Shown here one piece after another: positions 1 to 9,686 of a DNA stretch of 64,000 bases; positions within the stretch are counted from its first letter, which is position 1, and the number at the start of each line of letters is the position of its first letter. The DNA is from Ruegeria halocynthiae (GTDB lineage: Bacteria > Pseudomonadota > Alphaproteobacteria > Rhodobacterales > Rhodobacteraceae). The notes beneath the pieces were generated by a model. The model saw nothing but the letters and a program-made list of their open reading frames with translations, had not been told where the DNA came from and searched no databases. The DNA lies in assembly GCF_000743705.1 (NCBI RefSeq), contig NZ_JQEZ01000001.1:798070-862069 (forward strand). Reading direction: 5' to 3'. The translations under genes and the position numbers were made by a program.

Positions 1-724
1 GCTGACCTGCCAGAAAACGACCTTCGTCCTCATCCACGCCGATAATGGCGCGATCCGGGCCGCCTTCGGCAAACAGGCGGCGTTTGGCGGCAAAGTACCC
101 GCCCATCCCGCCATGGCGATCCAGATGATCCGGAGAGAGGTTGGTGAACACCGCAACATCCGGTGTCAGCGCACGGGCCAGTTCGGTCTGATAGCTGGAC
201 AGCTCAAGCACCACGACCGAACCATCCCCGCCCGGCTCAATATCCAGCACCCCGCGGCCGATGTTACCGGCCAGCTGCGCCTCGCGCCCGGCTTCGGACA
301 GGATGTGGTGGATCAGGGCCGCCGTGGTGGATTTGCCGTTCGACCCGGTCACGGCAATAACGCGCGGCGGGGTGTCATAGTTGCTCCATTCCGCCCCGGC
401 GAAGGACCGGAAAAACAGGCCGATATCGTTGTCCACCGGCACGCCCGCCTCCAGCGCGGCTGCAACAATTGGGTTCGGTTCAGGATAAAGATGCGGAATG
501 CCGGGCGAGACTATCAGCGATGCGATTTCGTCAAACGCCCCATGGCGGCGCAGATCGGCACAGGTAAACCCTTCGGCCTCGGCCTTTTCGCGGGCGGCGG
601 AGTTGTCATCCCAACAGATGGGCTCTGCCTTTCCCGCCCGCAGCGCACGCGCCGCTGCCAATCCGGACCGACCCAGCCCCAGAACCGCAACCTTCTGCCC
701 TGAAAAGCCCTTGACCGGGATCAT
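1..724 (-). CDS. murD: UDP-N-acetylmuramoylalanine--D-glutamate ligase MurD (N-terminal part, cut by window edge)
   Basis: Cytoplasmic Mur ligase that adds D-Glu to UDP-MurNAc-L-Ala using ATP. About 241 codons are visible, starting at the ATG whose complement lies at 722-724 (protein begins [10 protein letters not shown]). The N-terminal dinucleotide-fold stretch [11 protein letters not shown] (about residues 11-21) and the ligase P-loop TGSNGKST (about 126-133) are present. The C-terminal ligase domain lies beyond base 1. It is the last visible member of the minus-strand dcw cluster, about 150 bp downstream of mraY, a wider gap than elsewhere in the cluster. Confidence 0.96.
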   Translation of the reverse strand, partial: MIPVKGFSGQKVAVLGLGRSGLAAARALRAGKAEPICWDDNSAAREKAEAEGFTCADLRRHGAFDEIASLIVSPGIPHLYPEPNPIVAAALEAGVPVDNDIGLFFRSFAGAEWSNYDTPPRVIAVTGSNGKSTTAALIHHILSEAGREAQLAGNIGRGVLDIEPGGDGSVVVLELSSYQTELARALTPDVAVFTNLSPDHLDRHGGMGGYFAAKRRLFAEGGPDRAIIGVDEDEGRFLAGQ

Positions 725-801
725 GCCACCCACCTTATTTTGACATTGAATTCGCCGACACACTGCACCGAAGAAATCCCCATTGGCAAGGGCTGCAACA
801 G

Positions 802-821
802 GCTCGCGCGGCAGCGCGAGC
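802..821 (-). repeat. GC-rich hairpin between mraY and murD
   Basis: A perfect 8-bp inverted repeat (GCTCGCGC, loop GGCA, GCGCGAGC) sits in the 150-bp mraY-murD gap, the only sizeable gap in the otherwise overlapping cluster. On the transcribed minus strand it is not followed by a T tract, so it is more likely a processing, stability or pausing structure than a terminator. Its function is inferred only. Confidence 0.5.
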
Positions 822-874
822 TGGGCCCAACAGGTGGCAGGTGGACCGCAGGTCTACCGAACCTGGCGGGAGAG

Positions 875-1957
875 TTACCGGACCTTCAGCGTTGCCAGTC
901 CGACCATCGCCAGAATCAGCGAGATGATCCAGAACCGAATTACGATTGTCGGCTCCGCCCAGCCCTTTTTCTCATAGTGGTGGTGGATCGGGGCCATCAG
1001 GAACACGCGGCGCCCGGTGCGTTTGAAATACAGCACCTGAATGATCACGCTCAGCGCCTCGACCACGAACAGGCCGCCGACGACCGCCAACACCAGTTCG
1101 TGCTTGGTCGCCACCGCAATCGCCCCCAGCGCACCGCCCAAAGCCAGCGAACCTGTGTCCCCCATGAACACGGCCGCAGGCGGCGCGTTATACCACAGGA
1201 AACCCAAACCCGCGCCAAACAGCGCCGAGGTAAAGATGAAAATCTCACCCGTACCGGGCACATAGTGTACGTCCAGATATTCAGTAAAGTCGACCCGGCC
1301 CACCGCATAAGCGATGATCCCCAGCGTCGAGGCCGCAATCATGGCAGGCATGATCGCCAGACCGTCCAGACCATCGGTCAGGTTCACGGCGTTCGCCGAT
1401 CCCACGATCACCACAATGGCAAAGGGAATGTAGAAGACGCCAAGATTGACCAGCGTATCCTTGAACACCGGCACAGCCAGCTGGTTCTGCAATGCCTCGG
1501 GGTGGTGCAACGTTGCCCAAAGCGAGGCCAGAACCGCGATAATCACCCCCAGCGCCAGCCGCATCTTGCCTGACACGCCCTTGGTGTTTTGCTTTGAGAC
1601 CTTGGCATAATCATCCGCAAAGCCGATCGCGGCATAGGCCAGCGTCACGAACAGCACCATCCAGACATACGGGTTGTCCCATCGCGCCCAAACCAGCGTT
1701 GACGTCATCAGCGCGCCCACGATCAGCAACCCGCCCATGGTCGGCGTTCCCGCCTTGGAAAAATGCCCCTCGGGGCCGTCGTCCCTTATCGGCTGGCCTT
1801 TACCCTGTTTGCGCCGCAGCACGTTGATCAGGGGTTTACCAAAGATAAATCCAAAGATCAGCGCCGTCAGAAAGGCCCCGCCCGCACGAAACGTGATATA
1901 CCGGAAGAGGTTCCAGAAATCCCCGCCATCCGACAGGGCGGCCAACCAATAGAGCAT
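875..1957 (-). CDS. mraY: Phospho-N-acetylmuramoyl-pentapeptide transferase MraY
   Basis: Integral membrane transferase that moves phospho-MurNAc-pentapeptide onto undecaprenyl phosphate, giving lipid I. The 360-aa length is normal for the family. Signature segments are visible: the Asp pair in [18 protein letters not shown] in the middle, and the C-terminal [12 protein letters not shown] loop. Multiple hydrophobic helices span the protein. The start is ATG at 1955-1957, 24 bp after the murF stop, in the same transcript direction. Confidence 0.97.
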   Translation of the reverse strand: MLYWLAALSDGGDFWNLFRYITFRAGGAFLTALIFGFIFGKPLINVLRRKQGKGQPIRDDGPEGHFSKAGTPTMGGLLIVGALMTSTLVWARWDNPYVWMVLFVTLAYAAIGFADDYAKVSKQNTKGVSGKMRLALGVIIAVLASLWATLHHPEALQNQLAVPVFKDTLVNLGVFYIPFAIVVIVGSANAVNLTDGLDGLAIMPAMIAASTLGIIAYAVGRVDFTEYLDVHYVPGTGEIFIFTSALFGAGLGFLWYNAPPAAVFMGDTGSLALGGALGAIAVATKHELVLAVVGGLFVVEALSVIIQVLYFKRTGRRVFLMAPIHHHYEKKGWAEPTIVIRFWIISLILAMVGLATLKVR

Positions 1958-1981
1958 TACAATACCTCTCTTACGCGGCGA

Positions 1982-3376
1982 TCATGGGTCAAGCGCGCCC
2001 AATTGCCCCATTTTCCGCAGACCGTCAACAATATGCGACAGCACCATGCTCAGCGAGCCCTTGGCCAGAACCGTATCGCCCGCGCGGATCAGCTCCGGCA
2101 GGTGTTTGGCCATTTCGGTGCTGGTTTCAAACCACAGCCCGCGCTTTTCGTCAGGCAGTGCATCGTGCAGCGCCTTCATCAGCGGACCGATGCAATGCAC
2201 ATGATCAACCCGCGCCATCGCCGCAACATCCGCCATCGTGGCGTGCATGGCGATCTCTTGCGGGCCCATCTCTTTCATATCACCCAGGAATGCGACCCGG
2301 CGCGCGCCCTGGGACGCGGCCAGAACATCCAGCGACGCCTCCATCGACGTCGGATTGGCGTTGTAGCTGTCGTCCAGCAGTTCAATCTGCCCACCATCCG
2401 CCAAGGCAATCTGTTCCCGTACACCGCGCCCTTTGACTGGCGACCATTGTCCCAAACCGGCAATCGCCTGATCCAGATCGACACCCAATTCAACACAAGC
2501 AGCCAAAGCCCCCAGCGCGTTCATGGCAAAATGCGTGCCGGCGGATTGCACGGTGTAAGACAGAGGTTTACCCGTAACCGTCACCACCGCGTGAACCGAG
2601 TCGGGGTGCTGCGTCACATCGGTCAGCACAAAATCCGCACCCTTGCGGCCGAATTCGACCGTCTTCGCGCCTTTGCTCAGCGCGCAGCTGCGTAATATAT
2701 CGGCGTGTTCGATATCGGCGTTGACGATAGCCACGCCGCCTGTGACCAACCCATCAAAAATCGCGGCCTTTTCCTGTGCGATGCCAGCCACCGATGCGAA
2801 TGCTTCAAGATGCACGGCCGCGACGGTGGTCACCAGCGCCACATGCGGGCGCGTCTGTATCGTCAGAGGCGCAATCTCTCCGGGGTGATTCATGCCGATC
2901 TCGATCACGGCGAATTCGGTATCGCGCGGCATCCGGGCCAGTGTCAGCGGCACGCCCCATTGGTTGTTATAGCTGGCAACACTGGCATGGGTTCTGCCCT
3001 GCTTCGCAAGGATCGTGGCCAACATTTCCTTGGTTGATGTCTTGCCGACACTGCCCGTTACGCCAACCACTTTGGCATCGGTGCGGGCGCGGGCGGCTTG
3101 CCCCAGCGCCTCAAGACTCGTCTGCACGTCATCGACGATCAGCAACGGCGCGGTGTCGTCAACACCATCGGGAATATGGGACACCAGCGCCGCGCCCGCG
3201 CCTTTTTCCAGCGCCTGCGCCACGAAATCATGCCCATCCCGCGCCACCTTGAGGGCGACGAACAAATCACCGGGTTGCAAGGTACGCGTGTCGATGGAGA
3301 CGCCGTTCGCTGTCCAATCTGTAGTGGCGCGTCCGCCCGTGGCATTGGCGGCGTCGGCCGCAGTCCAGAGCGTCAT
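1982..3376 (-). CDS. murF: UDP-N-acetylmuramoyl-tripeptide--D-alanyl-D-alanine ligase MurF
   Basis: ATP-dependent cytoplasmic ligase that adds D-Ala-D-Ala to UDP-MurNAc-tripeptide. 464 aa, typical length. The N-terminal MurF/MurE-type substrate domain has GVSIDTRTLQPGDLF; the P-loop VTGSVGKTSTKEM is near residue 106; the central-domain motif LDDSYNANPTSM follows. The ATG overlaps the murE stop by 4 bp (ATGA), indicating translational coupling. Confidence 0.97.
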   Translation of the reverse strand: MTLWTAADAANATGGRATTDWTANGVSIDTRTLQPGDLFVALKVARDGHDFVAQALEKGAGAALVSHIPDGVDDTAPLLIVDDVQTSLEALGQAARARTDAKVVGVTGSVGKTSTKEMLATILAKQGRTHASVASYNNQWGVPLTLARMPRDTEFAVIEIGMNHPGEIAPLTIQTRPHVALVTTVAAVHLEAFASVAGIAQEKAAIFDGLVTGGVAIVNADIEHADILRSCALSKGAKTVEFGRKGADFVLTDVTQHPDSVHAVVTVTGKPLSYTVQSAGTHFAMNALGALAACVELGVDLDQAIAGLGQWSPVKGRGVREQIALADGGQIELLDDSYNANPTSMEASLDVLAASQGARRVAFLGDMKEMGPQEIAMHATMADVAAMARVDHVHCIGPLMKALHDALPDEKRGLWFETSTEMAKHLPELIRAGDTVLAKGSLSMVLSHIVDGLRKMGQLGALDP

Positions 3377-4854
3377 GCCACCCTCCCGTCCAGTGCGGCC
3401 ACGCTGATGCTGGCCTGTTCCACATCGTCAAAAGGCAATACCTGATCGCCCACAATCTGACCGGTTTCGTGGCCTTTACCCGCGATCAGCAGCGCGTCAC
3501 CGGGTTGCAGGGCGTCGATACCGCGCAGGATGGCTTCGGCCCGGTCGCCGACCTCGGTCGCTTCGGGCGCGCCAAGCATGACGGCAGTGCGAATGGCGGC
3601 GGGGTCTTCGCTGCGGGGGTTGTCATCGGTGACAAAGACCACATCAGCGTTATCAGCCGCCGCTTTGCCCATCAGCGGACGCTTGGTGGCGTCACGATCA
3701 CCACCTGCGCCGACAATGGCGATAAGGCGGCCCATCACATGCGGGCGCATCGCCCTGAGGGCCGTGGCCACAGCATCCGGCGTATGCGCATAGTCGACAA
3801 ATACCGCCGCGCCGTTTTCGCGCGTGGCAGCCAGTTGCATACGCCCCCGGACGGTCGTCAATCGCGGCAGGGTCTCGAACACGTGCTCAGGCTCATCCCC
3901 GGCAGCGATGACCAGACCGCAGGCAAGCAGGACGTTTTCGGCCTGAAACCCTCCGATCAGGTTCAGGCGGGTCTGGAACACCTTGTCTTGCCAAGAAAAC
4001 CGCAAATCCTGTCCAGTTGCATCAAACCGCTGATTGAGAAGACACAGATCGGCATCGCCCAACCCAACAGTCAGAACCGATTGACCGCGTTCTCTGGCAA
4101 TCATGCGAACTTGCGCACCCTTGGGATCGCTGAGGTTGATCACCACCGTGCCGTCCTGCGGCAAAACTCGGTCAAACAGGCCCGCCTTGGCGGCGAAATA
4201 CGATTCGAACGTTTCGTGATAATCCAGATGGTCCTGCGTAAAGTTCGAAAACCCGGCGGCGGTCAGATGCACACCGTCTAGGCGGCGCTGTTCCAGCCCA
4301 TGCGAAGATGCCTCCATCGCGGCGTGGGTCACGCCATTTTCGGCGGCCTCGGCCAGACAGCGGTGCAAAGTGATAGGTTCGGGCGTGGTATGGGCCAGCG
4401 GCGCGGTCCATGCGCCTTCGACCCCGGTGGTGCCAAGATTGACGGCAACATGGCCCAATTCGGACCAGATTTGACGCACAAAGGTAGCCACGGATGTTTT
4501 ACCGTTGGTGCCGGTCACAGCCACGATGGTCTGCGGCTGCGCGCCGAACCACAGTGCGGCACACCCGGCCAGCGCCTGCCTTGGGTCTTCGACGACGATC
4601 AGCGCTGCATCGGATGCAGCCAGTTCATCGGCGGCAATCTCTGCGCCTTTGGTGTCGGTCAAAATTGCGGCCGCACCCATGCGCAAGGCATATTGGATGA
4701 ACGCGCCTCCATGCACGCGGGTGCCGGGAAGGGCTGCAAACAGGAACCCATCCTGAACCTCACGGCTGTCAACAGTCAGCCCGGTAATGTCAGGGTTTGC
4801 GCCGCCCCGCGCGGTCAGGGCCAGTTGGCTGAGTTTCCTTGTCCTTGCGCCCAT
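3373..4854 (-). CDS. murE: UDP-N-acetylmuramoyl-L-alanyl-D-glutamate--2,6-diaminopimelate ligase MurE
   Basis: Adds the third stem-peptide residue. 493 aa with P-loop VTGTNGKTSVATF (about 113-125). The motif DDNPRSEDP contains DNPR, the family signature associated with meso-diaminopimelate rather than lysine as substrate, as expected for a Gram-negative. N-terminal TGLTVDSREVQDGFLF is the usual MurE substrate-binding region. It starts 22 bp after ftsI and overlaps murF by 4 bp. Confidence 0.97.
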   Translation of the reverse strand: MGARTRKLSQLALTARGGANPDITGLTVDSREVQDGFLFAALPGTRVHGGAFIQYALRMGAAAILTDTKGAEIAADELAASDAALIVVEDPRQALAGCAALWFGAQPQTIVAVTGTNGKTSVATFVRQIWSELGHVAVNLGTTGVEGAWTAPLAHTTPEPITLHRCLAEAAENGVTHAAMEASSHGLEQRRLDGVHLTAAGFSNFTQDHLDYHETFESYFAAKAGLFDRVLPQDGTVVINLSDPKGAQVRMIARERGQSVLTVGLGDADLCLLNQRFDATGQDLRFSWQDKVFQTRLNLIGGFQAENVLLACGLVIAAGDEPEHVFETLPRLTTVRGRMQLAATRENGAAVFVDYAHTPDAVATALRAMRPHVMGRLIAIVGAGGDRDATKRPLMGKAAADNADVVFVTDDNPRSEDPAAIRTAVMLGAPEATEVGDRAEAILRGIDALQPGDALLIAGKGHETGQIVGDQVLPFDDVEQASISVAALDGRVA

Positions 4855-4876
4855 GACCCACCTTTTGTCCGACAGC

Positions 4877-6664
4877 CTAATTTGAGGTCAGCGTTATAGC
4901 AGCGCCCCGCTCAGGCTCAAGCCGTGGGCGCAGGCCCAAAAGCGGTGCGATGCGACCAATCAGTTCAGCGGCCACCGGCACGGCTGTCCAGCCCGCTGTG
5001 CGGCGCTTTTCACCATAGGCCAGGATCGAAGGTTCATCCAACGTCACGATCAGCACGTATTTCGGATCATAAGCCGGGAACAACGTGGCAAAGGTGGCAA
5101 TCACCTTATCATCGTAATACCCGCCACGCGGCTTGGGTTTATCCGCCGTACCGGTTTTACCCGCAACATCGTACCCGGCCACATCGCCAAAGCTGGCAGT
5201 GCCGTCTGTAACAACGCGGCGCAACATGTTTTGTGCTTGGGTTGCCGCGCTTTCCGACATCACACGAGGGCCGTATTGCGGCCCGTTCCGACGCAGGATC
5301 GTCGGGCTGACGTAATGCCCGCCATTGGCAATTGCCGCATATCCGGCCGCCAAATGCATCGGGCTGGTCGACAGCCCGTGCCCATAAGAAATAGTCACCG
5401 TGCTCAGCTCGCCCCACTTCTTGGGCTTGAGCGGCTCACCGCCTGCGGCCTCGACAATCTCGAACGGGGTGGGTTCGAACATGCCCAGTGAGTTCAGGAA
5501 ATTCTGCTGGCGCTTGGCGCCGATCTGCAAGGCCAGCCGCCCGGTGCCCCGGTTCGAGCTGTGGACGATCACGTCCGCCACACTGATCTTGCCATAGTTC
5601 TTGCCGTTGAACTCACCAATGGGAAAGCGGCCAATCCTCATCGGGCCAGAGGTGTCGATGATAGTATCTGAATTCACCAACCCCAACTGCACGGCCTGCG
5701 CGGCAGTGAAAATCTTGAAGACCGACCCAAGTTCATACACCCCCTGCACATAGCGATTGAACAACGGGCTGTCCGACGGATCAAACCCCGAAGTCGGCGG
5801 GCGCGGACGGTCGTTGGGATCAAAAGTCGGCAGGGACGCCGCCGAGATCACCTCGCCCGTATGGGCATTCATCAGCACGGCGGATGCACCCTTGGCGTTC
5901 ATGATCTTCATGCCGCCAAACAGCACCTGTTCAACTGCGGCCTGAATCGTCAGGTCCAGCGACAATTGCAACGGTTTGTTACCGTTTGCCGGGTCACGCA
6001 GATAATCGTCGAACTGCTTTTCCACACCAGCCACGCCAATCACTTCGGCGGCACTGACACCTTCGCGTCCAAAGCCCGAGCCACCCAGGATATGCGCGGC
6101 CAGACGGCCATTTGGGTACAGGCGCATTTCACGGGGGCCGAACAGGATTCCGGGATCACCAATATCGTGCACCGCCTGCTTTTGTTCGGGCGAGATGCGT
6201 TTCTTGATCCACAGGAATTTACGATCGCCGGTAAAATCCTTGACCAGGCGTTCTTTTTCCAGATCAGGGAAGATCGCCACCAGTTGATCCGCAGCCGCAT
6301 TCGGGTCGATCATCAATGGCGGCTGGGCGTAAACGGAATAGGTGTCCAGATTGGTCGCCAGAATGCGCCCTTCGCGGTCGACAATGTTGGCGCGTTGCAT
6401 GGCAATCGCGGCACCGGGCGCGCTGGCCAGCGGCTCGTGCGCCTCGGATGTGGCCAGCATACCCATGCGGGCCCCAACCACCGAAAAGGCGCAGAAGAAG
6501 AACAGGCCCAGCACCAGCAGACGCCCTTCGGCGCGGGCGCGGGCGCGGTCTTTCATATCCTCATGGCGTTTCTGGATATTCTCGCGCTCGATCACCATGG
6601 GGTTTTCGCCCCGGGCGCGGGCGTCAAGGATGCGAGCCAGAGGGCGCAGAGGCGTGCGGGTCAT
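4877..6664 (-). CDS. ftsI: Septal peptidoglycan D,D-transpeptidase FtsI (PBP3)
   Basis: Division-specific class B penicillin-binding protein that cross-links septal peptidoglycan. 595 aa: a cytoplasmic basic N-terminus, one membrane anchor (about residues 49-70), a pedestal domain and the transpeptidase domain. The three active-site motifs are visible: SVFK with nucleophile Ser314, SSN at 369-371, and KTGT at 503-506. It overlaps the ftsL stop by 4 bp, so the FtsL-FtsI divisome partners are coupled. Confidence 0.97.
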   Translation of the reverse strand: MTRTPLRPLARILDARARGENPMVIERENIQKRHEDMKDRARARAEGRLLVLGLFFFCAFSVVGARMGMLATSEAHEPLASAPGAAIAMQRANIVDREGRILATNLDTYSVYAQPPLMIDPNAAADQLVAIFPDLEKERLVKDFTGDRKFLWIKKRISPEQKQAVHDIGDPGILFGPREMRLYPNGRLAAHILGGSGFGREGVSAAEVIGVAGVEKQFDDYLRDPANGNKPLQLSLDLTIQAAVEQVLFGGMKIMNAKGASAVLMNAHTGEVISAASLPTFDPNDRPRPPTSGFDPSDSPLFNRYVQGVYELGSVFKIFTAAQAVQLGLVNSDTIIDTSGPMRIGRFPIGEFNGKNYGKISVADVIVHSSNRGTGRLALQIGAKRQQNFLNSLGMFEPTPFEIVEAAGGEPLKPKKWGELSTVTISYGHGLSTSPMHLAAGYAAIANGGHYVSPTILRRNGPQYGPRVMSESAATQAQNMLRRVVTDGTASFGDVAGYDVAGKTGTADKPKPRGGYYDDKVIATFATLFPAYDPKYVLIVTLDEPSILAYGEKRRTAGWTAVPVAAELIGRIAPLLGLRPRLEPERGAAITLTSN

Positions 6665-7029
6665 GGGATCTGCACCTCGCCCAGCGCCTGAATGTTGGTG
6701 ATGGCCTGCAATTCAATCGGGTCGACAATAGGCAGGTCCGGGTCTTCGGCATAAGCGATCTGATCGGCACGGCCGAATTGTTCCGCGCGCAGCGGCAACA
6801 GACCCAGACGTTCGAAGTTCAGGTCAGCGAGTTCGCGCAGACGGTCAGGCCGGTTCAGATAGGCCCACTCTGCGTTCAGAACCGCCAGCCGCACTTGCGC
6901 CATTCCGATCTCGCGCTGCAATTTCTGCGTTTCCTTCACGACCTGCTGCGTTCTGTAATTTTCCTGATACGCCCACAGCGCCAGTCCGAACACGGCCAGA
7001 GCAGTCAACACATACAATACACTCTTCAT
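6661..7029 (-). CDS. ftsL: Cell division protein FtsL
   Basis: Small bitopic divisome protein of 122 aa, assigned from position between rsmH and ftsI and from architecture. One N-terminal membrane helix (about residues 3-22, [20 protein letters not shown]) is followed by a heptad-like coiled coil ([20 protein letters not shown]). The sequence is poorly conserved, as is usual for FtsL. It overlaps both neighbours by 4 bp. Confidence 0.9.
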   Translation of the reverse strand: MKSVLYVLTALAVFGLALWAYQENYRTQQVVKETQKLQREIGMAQVRLAVLNAEWAYLNRPDRLRELADLNFERLGLLPLRAEQFGRADQIAYAEDPDLPIVDPIELQAITNIQALGEVQIP

Positions 7030-8018
7030 CTTGCCCTTCCCCCCAGTTGCGGCGTCCCGATGGCGCGGGCGTCAATTTCCCCCGCCGGAGCCTCGGTCCG
7101 GATCGCGACACGCAACTTGGCCGAACGTGAACGCGGATTTTCTTGTAACTCCTGCTCATCCGGACCTACTGCCTTACGGGTCTTGAGCGTAAATTGCGGC
7201 AGTTCCTGTTCGATCTCGGGTGCATAACGATTGGCGCGGCCAGTCTTGCCGGCGCGTGATTGAAAGAACCGTTTGACCATCCGGTCCTCGATCGAATGAA
7301 AGGTCACGACAGCCAGCTGCCCGCCCGGCTTCAACGCCCGTTCAGCCGCCATGAGACCCTGAAACAGCTCTTCATATTCCGCATTCACCGCGATCCGCAG
7401 GCCCTGAAAGCTGCGCGTTGCCGGGTGCGACTGCCCCGGCTTCGGGCGCGGCAGGCAAGATTCGATGATCCCGACCAAACGCAGTGTCGTGGTGATCGGC
7501 TCTTCGGTCCGTGCCTTGACAATGGCCCTGGCGATGCGGCGGCTGGCGCGTTCCTCGCCAAAATGGAACAAGATATCGGCCAGCTGCGCCTCGGTCGCGG
7601 TGTTGACCAGATCGGCGGCGCTTTCGCCATCCTGGCTCATGCGCATGTCCAGTGGGCCGTCTTTCATGAAAGAAAAGCCGCGTTCCGCTTGATCCAACTG
7701 CATTGATGAGACGCCAAGGTCCAGCACGATCCCGTCCAGATCCTGTGCGTATTCGTCCATGCGCGAGAAAACGCCCGCCTGCATCACCAGCCGATCACCA
7801 TAGCCATCCGCCCAACCTGCGGCCATCTTAAACGCCAGCGGGTCACGGTCCACACCAATGACCTTATCGGCCCCGGCCTCTAGCAGACCGCGCGTATACC
7901 CACCCGCGCCGAAAGTACCGTCCAGCCATACGCCCGAAATCGGGGCCACAGCCGCCAGCAACGGGCGCAACAGAACAGGGATATGAGGTTTATCGGAAGA
8001 GGTCTGAGCGCCGGCCAT
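7026..8018 (-). CDS. rsmH: 16S rRNA (cytosine(1402)-N4)-methyltransferase RsmH
   Basis: SAM-dependent methylation of 16S rRNA C1402 (formerly MraW). 330 aa. The N-terminal [12 protein letters not shown] and SAM-binding [17 protein letters not shown] are family hallmarks, as are [19 protein letters not shown] and the C-terminal [18 protein letters not shown] at 8016-8018, 4 bp after the mraZ stop. Confidence 0.97.
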   Translation of the reverse strand: MAGAQTSSDKPHIPVLLRPLLAAVAPISGVWLDGTFGAGGYTRGLLEAGADKVIGVDRDPLAFKMAAGWADGYGDRLVMQAGVFSRMDEYAQDLDGIVLDLGVSSMQLDQAERGFSFMKDGPLDMRMSQDGESAADLVNTATEAQLADILFHFGEERASRRIARAIVKARTEEPITTTLRLVGIIESCLPRPKPGQSHPATRSFQGLRIAVNAEYEELFQGLMAAERALKPGGQLAVVTFHSIEDRMVKRFFQSRAGKTGRANRYAPEIEQELPQFTLKTRKAVGPDEQELQENPRSRSAKLRVAIRTEAPAGEIDARAIGTPQLGGRAR

Positions 8019-8022
8019 GCCG

Positions 8023-8526
8023 CTACGCGTCCCCGACGCGATCTAGAAATTCCAAAGGATCAAAGTCCCCGGGTTGTTCGTCCAGCCATTCTTCGGCCGC
8101 AGCCAGTTCTTCGGTTTCATATGTCTCGGGTTTCCAGATCTGGAAAGTATCACCGGCGGCAATAAAGAACGCCTCACCCTCAAGGTCGATCTTGCTGCGC
8201 AGCTTGGCAGGCAACACAAGACGCCCGGTTTCATCCACTGTGGTCGGGAAAGATTGACCATGGAACATGCGCTGCAACGTCTTGCGCTGCATCGAACCGC
8301 GCGGCAACGCATCAATCTTTGTGTCGACCTCTTCGATCGCCTGCATGGTATAACATTCAAGGAATTTGCGGCGGTGGTCGCCATAGACAATGACCAGTTC
8401 AGGACTGTCGCCGGGCTGCCAGTTGGGATCGGACGCTTCAAGCACACGGCGAAACGAGGCCGGGATCGAGACCCTGCCCTTCGTGTCCACCTTATGGTGG
8501 CTTTCACCTCTAAACCTGCGCGCCAA
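8023..8526 (-). CDS. mraZ: Transcriptional regulator MraZ
   Basis: First gene of the dcw cluster. MraZ is a ring-forming DNA-binding protein that represses its own operon in Escherichia coli. The 167-aa product carries two SpoVT/AbrB-like repeats: [17 protein letters not shown] near the N-terminus and a second containing [14 protein letters not shown]. The start is a TTG (complement of 8524-8526) giving (M)ARRFRGE, the expected MraZ N-terminus; no ATG offers a better start and the Shine-Dalgarno is weak. I could not see a clear row of the TGGG-type boxes that MraZ binds in E. coli. Confidence 0.93.
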   Translation of the reverse strand: MARRFRGESHHKVDTKGRVSIPASFRRVLEASDPNWQPGDSPELVIVYGDHRRKFLECYTMQAIEEVDTKIDALPRGSMQRKTLQRMFHGQSFPTTVDETGRLVLPAKLRSKIDLEGEAFFIAAGDTFQIWKPETYETEELAAAEEWLDEQPGDFDPLEFLDRVGDA

Positions 8527-8579
8527 GACGACTGTCCCTTTCGCTTGCGCCCCACCTAAAATTCACGTTCCCCCGGATG

Positions 8580-8621
8580 AAAAACGGCGGGTTGATCTGC
8601 TGCCACTGATCAACCCGCCGC
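8580..8621 (-). terminator. Intrinsic terminator/attenuator in the mraZ leader
   Basis: Stem CGGCGGGTTGATC / GATCAACCCGCCG with loop TGCTGCCACT (plus-strand view), followed on the minus strand by five T residues. It lies between any distal dcw promoter and mraZ, so dcw transcription from such a promoter must read through it. Confidence 0.85.
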
Positions 8622-8790
8622 ATTCGCCCGCTGTGCGGGGATGTCCAGCTGCGCGCGCCACCTGGGGGGATGTCTGCTCGCCCGCGCGCCGGATCTCTTG
8701 ATTGATGAAAGCGAGATGCCTGTATGAAACCTGATTATTTTTGGTTCGGGGTCGTTTGGTGCCCCATGTGCCTCGTCCTCATCGGATGAA
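8580..8790 (-). ncRNA. UpsM-like leader sRNA upstream of mraZ (5' end approximate)
   Basis: In Rhodobacter sphaeroides the dcw mRNA has a long 5' leader in which partial termination yields the roughly 200-nt sRNA UpsM. The same layout is seen here. A perfect 13-bp hairpin (arms 8585-8597 and 8608-8620, 10-nt loop) is followed on the minus strand by TTTTT (8580-8584), an intrinsic terminator 54 nt before the mraZ start and facing mraZ. Two GACATCCCC copies (complement of 8637-8645 and 8666-8674) lie upstream in the leader. The terminator is clear; identity with UpsM and the 5' end near 8790 are inferred from the described length, and I found no convincing promoter. Confidence 0.6.
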
Positions 8791-9437
8791 CTAGGGATGA
8801 CATGGGAATTCATGGAAATCAATAGAAAACTTTGAGCACTCAGCGCGACTCTCGTAATATATTCAAGCTAAAGATAAATGAAAACAAGCTAATTTATACC
8901 ACAATTAGACAAATTAACCCCAGTTAATACCATATATGCCGAAATCTCACGCCCAATATCTCTCCCATGCTTTCCCACACTTTTTTCAGACTGGCAGGAT
9001 TCTCACATCAAAAACGAGCATCAGAGGCAAGAGCGTATACGAATCACATGAATTTCACCCCTGAAAACTCAGGATTTTGCGCATTCCGCACTGCGCCCAT
9101 GATTTCCCATGGCCCACACAAACAAAACCGGACTGGATCAGAATCCGCCCACCCCCTCCCTCAAACCAAACCCATCCAATCCCGCCCCCCTCTAAAAGCG
9201 AGCATTTATATAAGCACAGGAAAAGATCAGAGGTTTCCGCGCCCATGAAAGACGCGGCGAAAGCTTCTGTTTCAAAGGGGGTTCGCCGCTTGGTTTACAA
9301 CTCTTTGATATCCATGCGTTTGCTGCATAGCAGCATTGACCATTTCAGCTATTGTGCAATTGCAGCATTTGCTTATTTTCAGTCTCAAGCAAACGCCGGA
9401 ACACACTGGCAGCAACACAAAAAACCGGGTCACGCAA
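8791..9437. other. Non-coding stretch between the dcw leader and the DUF1127 gene
   Basis: About 650 bp, visibly more AT-rich than its surroundings near 8820-8960. I see no ORF with plausible coding character. It should hold the dcw promoter (minus strand) and the DUF1127/CcsR promoter (plus strand), but neither stands out by consensus. A loose inverted repeat GCGGCGAA (9254-9261) / TTCGCCGC (9282-9289) is present. Confidence 0.6.
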
Positions 9438-9662
9438 ATGGCTGTAGCAACACATCACACCGCGCTTAAAGGCGCACCGGTAACCGGGCTGGCTTCGCTG
9501 TTCGAAGCTGCAAAAACCAGGTTCGCACGGTATCGCGTCTATCGCCAGACGGTGAATGAGCTTTCGGAACTGTCCAACCGTGAACTGGCCGATCTGGGCC
9601 TGCACCGTTCGATGATCCGTCGCCTGGCCATGCAAGCGGCCGAGGAACAATTTGCGCACTAA
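9438..9662 (+). CDS. ccaF1: DUF1127 (YjiS-like) small protein, CcaF1 type
   Basis: A 74-aa basic protein ending in the DUF1127 pattern (YRQTVNELSELSNRELADLGLHRSMIRRLA). In R. sphaeroides the equivalent gene (RSP_6037, ccaF1) is co-transcribed with the CcsR1-4 sRNAs and encodes a small RNA-associated protein. Start chosen at ATG 9438; a longer frame from 9336 exists, but its N-terminus shows no family similarity. The stop lies 24 nt before the first CCTCCTCCC-type hairpin, so the mRNA and array should form one transcript. Confidence 0.88.
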   Translation: MAVATHHTALKGAPVTGLASLFEAAKTRFARYRVYRQTVNELSELSNRELADLGLHRSMIRRLAMQAAEEQFAH

Positions 9663-9686
9663 GCGCATAACGACATAACCGAGATC

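Noticed and set aside
8527-8580. MraZ-binding TGGG boxes upstream of mraZ
   Set aside because: Only isolated GGG runs occur; no set of boxes with the regular spacing known in E. coli.
8610-8822. 70-codon minus-strand ORF upstream of mraZ
   Set aside because: It overlaps the UpsM-like RNA and its terminator, shows low-complexity composition and has no ribosome site.
8967-9248. 93-codon plus-strand ORF in the dcw-DUF1127 gap
   Set aside because: Pro/His/Thr-rich translation typical of non-coding DNA; no ribosome site and no recognisable domain.
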